From the NCBI GenBank assembly GCA_934371505.1, contig CAKRNW010000026.1, forward strand, positions 1 to 21,832: DNA of 21,832 nt. Direction: 5' to 3'. This DNA is from an uncultured Lachnospiraceae bacterium. GTDB taxonomy: Bacteria > Bacillota > Clostridia > Lachnospirales > Lachnospiraceae. Within the stretch, counting starts at the first letter, position 1, and every line of letters starts with the position of its first letter. The notes beneath the pieces are model-generated. The model did no database searches, had not been told where the DNA came from, and saw only the letters and a program-made list of their open reading frames with translations. The translations under genes and the position numbers were made by a program. Shown in pieces: positions 1-7,392 of the stretch.

Positions 1-14
1 TGAATAGTTACAAA
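1..14. repeat. Edge of an intergenic repeat, matching 20456-20469
   Basis: The first 14 bases, TGAATAGTTACAAA, are identical to 20456-20469, which is the right end of the MITE-like element between pseB and pseC plus three bases. In both places the repeat end lies a short distance upstream of a sugar-nucleotide gene. Only the edge is inside the window, so whether a full element precedes fcl cannot be seen. Confidence 0.5.
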
Positions 15-44
15 AGATAGATAGAAACAGGAAAGGCAAAGAAA

Positions 45-986
45 ATGAATCAAACAGACAAGATTTATGTAGCAGGACACAGAGGACTGGTGGGAAGTGC
101 CATTGTCCGCAACCTTCAGGCGAAGGGTTATACCAACATCATTGGCAGAACCCATAAGGAACTGGATCTCACCAATCAGGCGGCAGTCCGGGAGTTTTTT
201 GAGACAGAGAAACCCGATGTGGTGGTTCTGGCAGCAGCGAAGGTTGGCGGAATCAATGCCAACAATACTACCCCTGCAGAGTTTGCTTATGAAAATATGC
301 AGATTCAGTGTAATGTGATCAAATGCTGCCACGATTTTAAAGTGAAGAAGTTACTGTTTTTGGGAAGTACCTGCATCTACCCCAAGATGGCTCCCCAGCC
401 TATCCCCGAAGACGCACTGCTGACCGGCCCGCTGGAGGCGACCAACGAGGCTTACGCCATTGCAAAGATTTCCGGACTGGAGATGTGTAAATTCTATAAA
501 CGGCAGTATGGTGATGACTTTATCAGCTGTATGCCCACCAATTTATACGGACCTCACGATAACTATGAATTGCAGGGCTCTCATGTTATGCCGGCGATGA
601 TTCGTAAATTCCATGAGGCAAAGGTCAGCCAGGCTCCCACAGTGGAACTTTGGGGAACCGGCTCACCCCTGCGTGAGTTCCTGTATGTGGATGATATGGC
701 GGATGCCTGCGTATTTTTATTGGAAAATTACAGTGGCGAGCAGCATGTGAATATCGGAACCGGTAAGGAAGTGACCATCAGACAGCTGGCCGAGGCAGTG
801 AAAAAGACGGTTGGATATGAGGGTGAAATCGTCTGGAACAGTGCCATGCCTGATGGAACCCCACGTAAACTTACGGATGTGACCAAGCTTCACAACCTGG
901 GCTGGACACATAAAGTGGAGCTGGAGGAGGGCATCAAACTTGCCTATGACTGGTTCAGAGAGAATGTAGACCAGGCCAGACTATAA
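45..986 (+). CDS. fcl: GDP-L-fucose synthase (GDP-4-keto-6-deoxymannose epimerase/reductase)
   Basis: Cytoplasmic NADPH-dependent short-chain dehydrogenase/reductase. It makes GDP-L-fucose from GDP-4-keto-6-deoxy-D-mannose by 3,5-epimerisation and 4-keto reduction. The 313-residue length is normal for Fcl/WcaG. An N-terminal Rossmann motif GHRGLVGSA is at residues 11-19. The segment GSTCIYP is at 107-113, holding the active-site Ser108 and Cys110. The catalytic Tyr137-x3-Lys141 pair is in NEAYAIAK, and His180 in QGSH matches the conserved active-site histidine of the family. The ATG follows a purine-rich AGGAAAGG. The partner gene gmd is not in the window and would be expected upstream. It points to fucose, or a fucose-derived sugar, in the glycan made by this locus. 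Identification is very secure. Confidence 0.95.
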   Translation: MNQTDKIYVAGHRGLVGSAIVRNLQAKGYTNIIGRTHKELDLTNQAAVREFFETEKPDVVVLAAAKVGGINANNTTPAEFAYENMQIQCNVIKCCHDFKVKKLLFLGSTCIYPKMAPQPIPEDALLTGPLEATNEAYAIAKISGLEMCKFYKRQYGDDFISCMPTNLYGPHDNYELQGSHVMPAMIRKFHEAKVSQAPTVELWGTGSPLREFLYVDDMADACVFLLENYSGEQHVNIGTGKEVTIRQLAEAVKKTVGYEGEIVWNSAMPDGTPRKLTDVTKLHNLGWTHKVELEEGIKLAYDWFRENVDQARL

Positions 987-1017
987 AGAACTAAAATAGG
1001 ACAGAGGAGAAGATGCA

Positions 1018-1947
1018 ATGCAGCTTTTGAGTGTGATTGTACCTTGTTATAATGAAGAAGAAAATATCCGGGATTTCTATGTCGAATTGTTCAAAAACCA
1101 GCCCTTCTTTGATAAAAGGGGACTGGATGTGGAAGTCATTTATATCGATGACGGATCCCGGGATCATACCCTGGAAGAGATCAAGAAGTTAATCCGGGAG
1201 GACAGCCGTGTCCATGTGGTTTCTTTTTCCAGAAACTTTGGAAAAGAGGCGGGAATTTATGCCGGTCTGCAGAAGGCAAAAGGCGATTATGTAGTCATGA
1301 TGGATGTGGATCTGCAGGATCCCCCTGCTCTTTTGCCGGAGATGTTTGCAGGCATTGACGAGGGCTACGACAGTGTGGCTACCCGCCGTGTCACCAGAAA
1401 GGGAGAACCCCCTATCCGCTCTTTCTTTGCGCGGATGTTCTATAAGCTGATGAATAAAATTTCCCAGACGGAAATGATGGATGGAGCCCGGGATTATCGT
1501 CTTATGACCCGTCAGATGGCAGATGCCATCCTTTCCATGGCAGAGTATAACCGTTTTACGAAGGGAATCTATGGCTGGGTCGGCTTTAAGACCAAATGGC
1601 TGGAATTTGAAAATGTGGAGCGGAATAAAGGACAGACCAAGTGGAATTTCTGGAAACTTCTCATGTATTCCTTTGAGGGAATTACCGCCTTTTCCACAGC
1701 TCCCCTTGCCTTCGCTTCGATCATGGGCGTGGTATTCTGTATTCTCGCCTTTGTATTGATCATTGTGATCATTGTGCGGACATCGGTATTCGGGGATCCC
1801 ACCTCCGGCTGGCCTTCCCTGGTCTGCATTATTTCCCTGGTCAGCGGTGTCCAGCTGCTCTGCCTGGGAGTGATTGGTCAGTATCTGTCCAAAACCTATA
1901 TGGAAGTGAAAAAGCGTCCTATCTATATTGCAAAAGAGGACATTTAG
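1018..1947 (+). CDS. GtrB/DPM1-like membrane glycosyltransferase, GT2
   Basis: Family 2 transferase of the bactoprenol-glucosyl/dolichol-phosphate-mannose synthase type, expected to move a sugar from a nucleotide donor to undecaprenyl phosphate at the inner face of the membrane. The N-terminal GT-A domain has IDDGS near residue 44, SRNFGKEAGI at 71-80 and the hallmark DVDLQDPP at 96-103. Two C-terminal hydrophobic segments follow (about 230-256 and 267-293), as in GtrB (309 residues is the usual size). GAGGAG lies about 8 bases before the ATG, and the gap after fcl is 31 bp, so the two are probably co-transcribed. Lipid-linked single sugars made this way are normally used by GT-C enzymes on the outer face. 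The GT-C protein at 3384-4958 is a possible partner (inference). The sugar cannot be predicted. Confidence 0.88.
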   Translation: MQLLSVIVPCYNEEENIRDFYVELFKNQPFFDKRGLDVEVIYIDDGSRDHTLEEIKKLIREDSRVHVVSFSRNFGKEAGIYAGLQKAKGDYVVMMDVDLQDPPALLPEMFAGIDEGYDSVATRRVTRKGEPPIRSFFARMFYKLMNKISQTEMMDGARDYRLMTRQMADAILSMAEYNRFTKGIYGWVGFKTKWLEFENVERNKGQTKWNFWKLLMYSFEGITAFSTAPLAFASIMGVVFCILAFVLIIVIIVRTSVFGDPTSGWPSLVCIISLVSGVQLLCLGVIGQYLSKTYMEVKKRPIYIAKEDI

Positions 1948-1955
1948 AATTTTTT

Positions 1956-1962
1956 TGTCGAT
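1956..1962 (+). promoter_or_regulatory. 0A-box-like site upstream of the -35
   Basis: TGTCGAT, preceded by a run of T, differs from the classic Spo0A box TGTCGAA at the last base. It lies 19 bp upstream of the -35, where an activator or a cooperative second dimer could bind. It also sits just after the stop codon of the preceding glycosyltransferase. Confidence 0.45.
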
Positions 1963-1980
1963 ATGCGCGGTGAAAATTTC

Positions 1981-2009
1981 TTAACAACTTTCGACACCTA
2001 TGGTATGAT
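1981..2009 (+). promoter_or_regulatory. Predicted promoter of the Spo0A-C gene
   Basis: TTAACA at 1981-1986 and TATGAT at 2004-2009 are separated by exactly 17 bp, and TG at 2001-2002 gives an extended -10. The predicted transcript begins about 50 bases before the ATG at 2064. An inverted 0A box occupies 1990-1996, inside the spacer. Confidence 0.65.
1990..1996 (-). promoter_or_regulatory. Perfect 0A box between -35 and -10
   Basis: TTCGACA on the top strand is an exact TGTCGAA on the bottom strand. It lies between the predicted -35 and -10, a position where bound Spo0A would be expected to block RNA polymerase, as in classical Spo0A-repressed promoters. A weaker copy (GACGACA, bottom strand TGTCGTC) lies at 2020-2026. 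Confidence 0.6.
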
Positions 2010-2063
2010 TATCATGCAAGACGACATCTTTGATGGTTCATATGATGAAAGGGGAATCATATT

Positions 2064-2441
2064 ATGGATATTACGGCGGTGCCGGAAGCTGAATTGGAGA
2101 GGTATGTGACAAGAATCATGCTGGATATGGGAGTTCCGGCCCATCTAAAGGGGTATCACTATCTCAGGGAAGCAATCATGATTTCGGGAAGAGATATGGC
2201 TGTAGTCAGCTCTGTAACCAAACTATTATATCCCACAATAGCAAAACATTTTCACACCACGGATCAGAAGGTAGAGCGGGCAATCCGCAATGCCATTGAA
2301 GTATCCTGGCTTCGTGGAAATATTGACACATTTGAAGATTTGTTTGGATACTCAGCGGATACGGGAAAGGGAAGACCTACGAATAGCGAATATATCGCAC
2401 GTATTGCGGACAAGATCCGCCTTGATTTAAAAGACAAGTGA
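2064..2441 (+). CDS. Stand-alone Spo0A C-terminal DNA-binding domain protein
   Basis: A 125-residue protein that is essentially only the Spo0A_C helix-turn-helix domain of the sporulation master regulator. The diagnostic blocks are present in order: GVPAHLKGYHYLREA (about residues 24-38), VTKLLYPTIAKHF (about 51-63), VERAIRNAIEVSWLRGNID (about 70-88) and GRPTNSEYIA. The phosphoacceptor receiver domain of full Spo0A (about 260-270 residues) is absent. The upstream DNA is a promoter region with no receiver-coding remnant, and AAGGGG sits at good distance from the ATG, so this looks like a designed short gene and not a fragment. The recognition region is intact, so it should bind 0A boxes, and such boxes flank the gene. 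Without a receiver its activity would not depend on phosphorelay phosphorylation. Whether it activates, represses or competes with Spo0A is unknown. Confidence 0.92.
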   Translation: MDITAVPEAELERYVTRIMLDMGVPAHLKGYHYLREAIMISGRDMAVVSSVTKLLYPTIAKHFHTTDQKVERAIRNAIEVSWLRGNIDTFEDLFGYSADTGKGRPTNSEYIARIADKIRLDLKDK

Positions 2442-2483
2442 ACTAACAATCAAAACATAGTACAGAAACTTGAAAATAAAAGA

Positions 2484-2490
2484 TGTCGAA
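2484..2490 (+). promoter_or_regulatory. Perfect 0A box downstream of the Spo0A-C gene
   Basis: TGTCGAA in an A/T-rich setting, 43 bp after the stop codon. It lies just before the terminator and about 40 bp upstream of the -35 of the next promoter, so it could serve that promoter from an upstream position. One 7-mer can occur by chance. The other boxes around the same gene raise the likelihood. Confidence 0.45.
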
Positions 2491-2500
2491 ATGCACCTGG

Positions 2501-2533
2501 GAGTGGTTTGCCAAAAGCGAATCACTCTTTTTT
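2501..2533 (+). terminator. Intrinsic terminator after the Spo0A-C gene
   Basis: GAGTGGTTTGC (2501-2511) pairs with GCGAATCACTC (2517-2527) as an uninterrupted 11-bp stem that includes two G-U pairs. It has a five-base CAAAA loop and is followed directly by six T. It isolates the regulator from the glycosyltransferase genes downstream. Confidence 0.85.
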
Positions 2534-2560
2534 GCCCTATCAGGAAATATATGGTATATT
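2532..2560 (+). promoter_or_regulatory. Predicted promoter of the TuaG-like glycosyltransferase gene
   Basis: TTGCCC at 2532-2537 and TATATT at 2555-2560 with 17-bp spacing, and TG at 2552-2553 extending the -10. It begins inside the T-tract of the terminator and points into the gene starting at 2605. Confidence 0.55.
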
Positions 2561-2604
2561 AGTAACAGAAAAAGCTGCGGCATGCGGCTGTCAGGGGAGA
2601 ACAG

Positions 2605-3366
2605 ATGACACAGGAATTATTATCCATTGTGACACCGGTCTACAATGCGGAAAATTATATTTTGGAAACCATACAGATGGTCTTAAGCCAGACCTATCAG
2701 AACTGGGAACTGCTTCTGGTGAATGATGCTTCCACCGACAGAAGCAGCCAGGTGATTGAAGACTACCTGGAAAAGAATCCAGATTCCAGAATTCACTTGA
2801 TCCAGCAGGAACAAAATAGTGGGGCCGCCGCCGCCAGAAACCGGGGAATTGCCGAGGCAGAGGGAAGATATCTGGCTTATCTGGATGCAGATGATATCTG
2901 GCTTCCGGAGAAAATGGAAAAAGAACTGGCTTTCATGGAAGAAAAGCAGGCTGCCTTTGTCTGCTGCTCCTATGAATTCGGGGATGAAAATGCAAAGGGA
3001 ACCGGAAGAATTGTTCATGTCCTGCCGGAACTGACCTACAGAAAAGCACTTTCCCGTACCATTATTTTTACCACGACGGTGGTCTTTGACCTGACCAGAC
3101 TCACGAAGGAGCAGATTACCATGCCACTGGTAAAAAGTGAGGACACTGCCTCCTGGTGGAGTATTCTCAGACAGGGTTACACCGCCTATGGACTGGATGA
3201 AGTACTGGCTATTTACCGCAGACCGAAGAAATCCCTTTCCTCTAACAAATTGGAAGCCGTGAAACGCATCTGGAATCTGTATCGCAGACAGGAACACCTG
3301 AATCTTTTCCAGAGTGCCTGGTATTTCTGCTTCTGGGCCTGGCGGGCCACCATGCGGAGAATCTGA
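2605..3366 (+). CDS. TuaG-like GT2 glycosyltransferase
   Basis: A 253-residue soluble or membrane-associated GT-A transferase. Visible motifs are an N-terminal VTPVYNAENY, VNDAS at 39-43, the NSGAAAARNRG segment at 71-81, the metal-binding DADD at 94-97 and SED at 178-180 before a TASWW stretch. The length and the C-terminal pattern, Trp/Arg-rich after SSNK, resemble Bacillus subtilis TuaG of teichuronic acid synthesis. AGGGGAG precedes the ATG. The next gene starts 17 bp after the stop, so the two form a pair. Donor and acceptor sugars cannot be assigned. Confidence 0.85.
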   Translation: MTQELLSIVTPVYNAENYILETIQMVLSQTYQNWELLLVNDASTDRSSQVIEDYLEKNPDSRIHLIQQEQNSGAAAARNRGIAEAEGRYLAYLDADDIWLPEKMEKELAFMEEKQAAFVCCSYEFGDENAKGTGRIVHVLPELTYRKALSRTIIFTTTVVFDLTRLTKEQITMPLVKSEDTASWWSILRQGYTAYGLDEVLAIYRRPKKSLSSNKLEAVKRIWNLYRRQEHLNLFQSAWYFCFWAWRATMRRI

Positions 3367-3383
3367 GAAGAGAGGGTACGGGA

Positions 3384-4958
3384 ATGAGGATAAAACCTTG
3401 GATGAGGTATGTCAGCACAATTTGTCTCTATTTATTTTTGGCAGGAATGATTGTGATTGGCATTTCAGAAAAGCGTAATTTACATACGGATGAAGTGTTG
3501 ACTTACATTTTAGCGAATAATTCTTACGATGAAGAAATTACCCTTGCACCGGAAATGGGGAAAACATATGAGCCTGCGGGACAAGCATGGCAGAATGTTA
3601 TGACCGTACAACCGGAGAACCGCTTCAATTATAGAAATGTGTGGGAAAAACAGGCGGCAGATGTACATCCACCTTTGTACTACACCCTGATTCATACGAT
3701 TTGCTCTTTCTTTCCCGGTATTTACAGTAAGTGGTTCGGGGCTGTCATTAATCTGGTATTTGGACTGCTTACACTGTTTGTGATGAGAAAGCTGACAAGA
3801 GAATTGACAGGACAGGAATGGATCGTCTTTGTATGCTCCGGATTTTTTTGCATCGCATCGGGTGTGCTCTCTTCTATGACCTTCCTGAGAATGTATGTGA
3901 TGACGATGTTCTGGTGTACTTTATTTACATGGCTCTTCGTAAAAAATAAAGATCAGACGGACTGGAAATTTTATTTGAAAATTAGTGTAGTGGCAGTAGC
4001 AGGGGCATTGACTCACTATTACTTTGTTGTATATCTGTTTTCCATGTGTATGGTGTGGGGAATTTATCTGTTGTGGAATCACAGGTGGAAAGATTTGGGA
4101 GTTTCGGTTGGAGGTATGATCGTGGCGGGAATTCTCACAATTGCTATTTTCCCGGCAAGTCTTAAACAGTCTATTGGTGGCGGCTATCGTGGAGCTGCTA
4201 CCCTGGACAATCTCACGGATATGTCAGTAGAAGGAAGCTGGTATCGTCTGAAAAGCTGCTACCATTTGCTGAATCAGCGCCTTTTCGGGGATTGTTTTTT
4301 ATTGCTGTTCATATTGAGCATGACAGGAGTTGGAATCTGGCTGATTTCAGACAGAAAAGAAAAACAGCCTGTGCGGTTGGAGCGGGAAAAAGTAGAACAG
4401 TGGATCCTTGCGGTGCTGCCAGGTATTCTTTATTTTCTGATTATTTCAAAAATAGCTGTTTATATTGTAGACCGGTATTTTCATCCGGTTTATGCGCTGC
4501 TGATCATTTTCGGGGTCGCACTGCCCCTGAGCCTGCTCCGGCATGTGAAATGGTATAAGCTGCTGATTCCACTGTTTTGCATTGTGCTGCTGGGAGGTAC
4601 GTTGCTTCACTGGAAGGATAATTGGAATTATTTATATCGCAGCACGGGCAGGCTTTTACAGACAGCAGGGCAGTACAGTGATAGGGACGCCCTCTGCGTC
4701 TTTGAGTATGCCTATGAACTCCCCACGATTTTCTGCGAGGCACAGAACTATAAAAGCATCACATTTGTGTCTACCCGTGACCTGGATAAACTGGATGACC
4801 TGGAGTTACCGGTCGACAACGGAATGCTTCTCATTTTGGGACATGGCTGTGAAGAAGAACCGGTATATTCTGCCATTGGTAATAAATGGTCGCAACTGAC
4901 CAATTCCACAGAACTGGGGAGCTATGCGTCTACCACAACCTACTATCTTTGCCCGTGA
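3384..4958 (+). CDS. GT-C (GT39/PMT-like) polytopic membrane glycosyltransferase
   Basis: A 524-residue integral membrane protein with a first membrane helix at about 9-27 and many more between about 105 and 405, then a C-terminal soluble region of about 110 residues. Just after the first helix is NLHTDEVLT (residues 32-40), whose Asp36-Glu37 match the acidic catalytic motif in the first outer loop of GT-C enzymes. DVHPPLYY at 93-100 is typical of bacterial GT39-like proteins. Such enzymes use polyprenyl-phosphate sugars on the outer face of the membrane, so a lipid-phosphate sugar made by the GtrB-like protein at 1018-1947 is a possible donor (inference). The DNA, especially 3400-4300, looks more AT-rich than its neighbours, a possible sign of separate origin. 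It could instead be a family member of unknown function. Confidence 0.75.
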   Translation: MRIKPWMRYVSTICLYLFLAGMIVIGISEKRNLHTDEVLTYILANNSYDEEITLAPEMGKTYEPAGQAWQNVMTVQPENRFNYRNVWEKQAADVHPPLYYTLIHTICSFFPGIYSKWFGAVINLVFGLLTLFVMRKLTRELTGQEWIVFVCSGFFCIASGVLSSMTFLRMYVMTMFWCTLFTWLFVKNKDQTDWKFYLKISVVAVAGALTHYYFVVYLFSMCMVWGIYLLWNHRWKDLGVSVGGMIVAGILTIAIFPASLKQSIGGGYRGAATLDNLTDMSVEGSWYRLKSCYHLLNQRLFGDCFLLLFILSMTGVGIWLISDRKEKQPVRLEREKVEQWILAVLPGILYFLIISKIAVYIVDRYFHPVYALLIIFGVALPLSLLRHVKWYKLLIPLFCIVLLGGTLLHWKDNWNYLYRSTGRLLQTAGQYSDRDALCVFEYAYELPTIFCEAQNYKSITFVSTRDLDKLDDLELPVDNGMLLILGHGCEEEPVYSAIGNKWSQLTNSTELGSYASTTTYYLCP

Positions 4959-4969
4959 AATGGGTGGAA

Positions 4970-4998
4970 TTGCACAATCCGGGAAACAATGCTATACT
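4970..4998 (+). promoter_or_regulatory. Predicted promoter of the main polysaccharide operon
   Basis: TTGCAC at 4970-4975 and TATACT at 4993-4998 with 17-bp spacing and TG at 4990-4991 as an extended -10. It lies in the only sizeable gap upstream of the eleven-gene run ending at 17548. Confidence 0.7.
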
Positions 4999-5030
4999 AA
5001 AAGATAAATTCGATCAATACGGAGTATGTT

Positions 5031-6404
5031 ATGAGAAAACATGAATCCTTAAAACGTGCCATCATTCTGCTCTTATCCCTGAGCGGACTGATCCTTCAGA
5101 CCGCGGTGTATGGGTATTTATGGTACCATATCTATTTTCCCTATATCAGTTATCGGCTTCCCTTCTGGCAAAAAGGTCACTGGCTGCTCATTTTGCTCTA
5201 TTTTGCGTTACTGACCCTGTTTTCCCAGACCTATGGAGGCACAAGGATTGGATATCTCAAGGCAACGGATGTGTTTTTCTCCCAGTTTTTTGCCCTGCTG
5301 TGCGTGAATATTATTTCCTATATTCAATTGTCCCTGATGGCGTTGACATTGCTCCGCCCCTCCTACATGCTGTGGGCAGCGGCAGTACAGCTGGCAATTG
5401 CCGCAGTCTGGACCATTCTTTGCCAGAAGGTATATCAACGGCTGTTTCCTCCCAGAAAACTGCTCCTGATCTACGGCGAACGCCCCATTCAGGATATTAT
5501 GGGAAAATTTGCCAGCAGACCGGACAAGTATGATATTGTGAAGAGCATGAATCTGACGGAGGGACTTCCTGCCATTTATGATGAGATTACTGCCGGGTAT
5601 GGCGGCATTGTGCTATGGGATATTCCCACCAGTGTCCGCAATGATCTGTTGAAATATTGTTACAGCAAGTATATCCGGGTTTATCTGATGCCGAAGATTT
5701 CGGATGTCATTATACGCGGAGCAGATCCGGTGCATCTTTTTGACACCCCCATCTTCCTCACCAGGGAATATTCCATGACCATTGAGCAGCGCATCGTGAA
5801 ACGCTTGATTGATGTGGTGTGCTCCCTGATCCTGATTGTGCTGGCTTCCCCCTTTATGCTGATCACAGCGCTGACAGTGAAACTGTATGATCATGGCCCG
5901 ATCTTATATAAGCAGGTACGTTGTACCACTGGAGGAAAAGAGTTTAAGATCCTGAAATTCAGAAGCATGCGGGTGGATGCGGAGAAGGATGGAGTGGCAA
6001 GACTGGCATCCCAGAACGATTCCCGTATTACGCCTGTGGGAAAATTTATCCGCAAGGTTCGTCTGGACGAGCTTCCCCAGCTCTTTAATATCTTAAAAGG
6101 GGAGATGTCCTTTATCGGTCCCAGACCGGAGCGGCCGGAGATTATCAAACAATACATGGAGGACATGCCGGAATTTGCCTTCCGTATGAAGATGAAGGCT
6201 GGGCTGGCAGGGTATGCCCAGGTGTATGGAAAGTACAACACCACTCCTTATGATAAATTAAAACTGGATTTATTTTATATCGAAAACTATACCGTGTGGC
6301 TGGACTTGAAACTGATGCTTCTGACCCTGAAGATCCTGTTTAAGCCGGAGAGCACGGAAGGAATTGATGAGAAACAGACAACCGCATTAAAAGAAAAGGA
6401 ATAA
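5031..6404 (+). CDS. Initiating polyprenyl glycosyl-1-phosphate transferase (WbaP/CpsE type)
   Basis: Adds the first sugar 1-phosphate to undecaprenyl phosphate and so starts the repeat unit. The 457-residue 'long' architecture has four N-terminal membrane segments within about residues 8-135, a central nucleotide-binding-like region and a C-terminal bacterial sugar transferase domain (PF02397 type) from about 255. The domain starts with a membrane re-entrant segment after KRLIDV. Then come KFRSMRVDAEKDG at 309-321, DELPQLFN at 346-353, GPRPERP at 363-369 and a C-terminal GLAGYAQVYG. Asp-Glu of the DELPQ motif is the expected catalytic/metal site. GGAG precedes the ATG. The following gene starts 4 bp after the stop. 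The sugar (Glc, Gal or a bacillosamine-type amino sugar) is not decided by sequence alone. Confidence 0.93.
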   Translation: MRKHESLKRAIILLLSLSGLILQTAVYGYLWYHIYFPYISYRLPFWQKGHWLLILLYFALLTLFSQTYGGTRIGYLKATDVFFSQFFALLCVNIISYIQLSLMALTLLRPSYMLWAAAVQLAIAAVWTILCQKVYQRLFPPRKLLLIYGERPIQDIMGKFASRPDKYDIVKSMNLTEGLPAIYDEITAGYGGIVLWDIPTSVRNDLLKYCYSKYIRVYLMPKISDVIIRGADPVHLFDTPIFLTREYSMTIEQRIVKRLIDVVCSLILIVLASPFMLITALTVKLYDHGPILYKQVRCTTGGKEFKILKFRSMRVDAEKDGVARLASQNDSRITPVGKFIRKVRLDELPQLFNILKGEMSFIGPRPERPEIIKQYMEDMPEFAFRMKMKAGLAGYAQVYGKYNTTPYDKLKLDLFYIENYTVWLDLKLMLLTLKILFKPESTEGIDEKQTTALKEKE

Positions 6405-6408
6405 AGGC

Positions 6409-7392
6409 ATGGATTTAAAGCGCTTAGGATTACTTGGTCTGCGTAAAATTTGGATGGTTCTTCTTGCGGCTTTGACAGGCGCACTGGCTGGGTGCGCCTG
6501 TTATCTTGTTGTGCATGTGGTTTATGCCCCGGCGAGAGAATACGAGGCAGTGGGAAAACTGTACATTGATTTTGCAGAGAAATCCACGGGGGAGGCTTAC
6601 CAGTATTACAATGGTTATACCTGGGACGATTTGATGAAAACCGACCCTATTCTGAAATATACAATGACACTTTTACCGGAAGGCTACCGGGAAGATGCAG
6701 TGCGTGATGCGGTTACTGCGGAGATTCTCACAGATATCCGGCTTTTAACCATCACTGTCCGTACCCATGATCCTCTTCAGACCAGGGAGATTTTAGATGC
6801 CACAGAACAGTCCCTGGTGCATTTTGCCACTACCATGAAAGAACTGGATCAGATTACCGTATACCGGACCACAGAGCCGGAGGCAGTGATTTTTGATTTA
6901 CAGACAGGCAGAGTAGCTGTAGTCTGCGCGGTTCTGTGTACACTGACCGCCCTGTTGCTGCTTTTCCTTTACTATGCCATGGACGATACCATCTATCTGC
7001 CCGAGGACATCCCACAAAGATACGGCTTGCCGGTACTGGGTGTGCTGGGCTGGCGGGAAGAGGAACTGCAGGCAAATATGAACTATCGTTATCCCGGGGA
7101 AAAAGTAGGACTTCTCCTATTGGAGGAAACCGGGGAAAACTTTCCGGAAGTGTCAGCAAACCCGGAAACAGTCCGGCTTTCTGATGGAATTCAGATTTAC
7201 GGGAAACTCCGTGGCTTTGACAAAGTCCTGGTAGAGGTGCCCTGCGGACAGAAAAACGGCAAACAGCTGCAGTATCTTCTGGAACAATTGAAGCTGCAGG
7301 ATTGTCCTGCGGATGGGGTGATTCTCAGCAATGGGGATCAAAAGCTTTTAGACCAGTACTATGGGCGGAAAACAGGGAGGAGTGACCAATGA
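6409..7392 (+). CDS. Polysaccharide co-polymerase (Wzz/CpsC-like) with atypical C-terminal domain
   Basis: A 327-residue chain-length regulator of the PCP type. One membrane helix is at about 14-37, followed by an outer domain of about 130 residues and a second helix at about 168-190. The juxtamembrane stretch DDTIYLPEDIPQRYGLPVLG (192-211) is characteristic of PCPs linked to BY-type tyrosine kinases. A further 115 cytoplasmic residues follow. Their final part (DKVLVEVPCGQKNGKQ, then GVILSNGDQKLL) resembles the late part of a BY-kinase fold, but no Walker A, Walker A' or tyrosine cluster is visible. Only Tyr317-Tyr318 lie near the end. No separate CpsD-like kinase or phosphatase is in the window. 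The next gene overlaps it by 4 bp. Confidence 0.8.
   Translation: MDLKRLGLLGLRKIWMVLLAALTGALAGCACYLVVHVVYAPAREYEAVGKLYIDFAEKSTGEAYQYYNGYTWDDLMKTDPILKYTMTLLPEGYREDAVRDAVTAEILTDIRLLTITVRTHDPLQTREILDATEQSLVHFATTMKELDQITVYRTTEPEAVIFDLQTGRVAVVCAVLCTLTALLLLFLYYAMDDTIYLPEDIPQRYGLPVLGVLGWREEELQANMNYRYPGEKVGLLLLEETGENFPEVSANPETVRLSDGIQIYGKLRGFDKVLVEVPCGQKNGKQLQYLLEQLKLQDCPADGVILSNGDQKLLDQYYGRKTGRSDQ

Noticed and set aside
2508..2726. Short open frame spanning the terminator and promoter before the TuaG-like gene
   Set aside because: It runs through a terminator and promoter and into the next gene in another frame, and its product has no recognisable features.
5009..5015. TTCGATC as a further 0A box in front of the main operon
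   Set aside because: It matches the TTCGACA form at only five of seven positions and lies downstream of the predicted -10, with no second site nearby.
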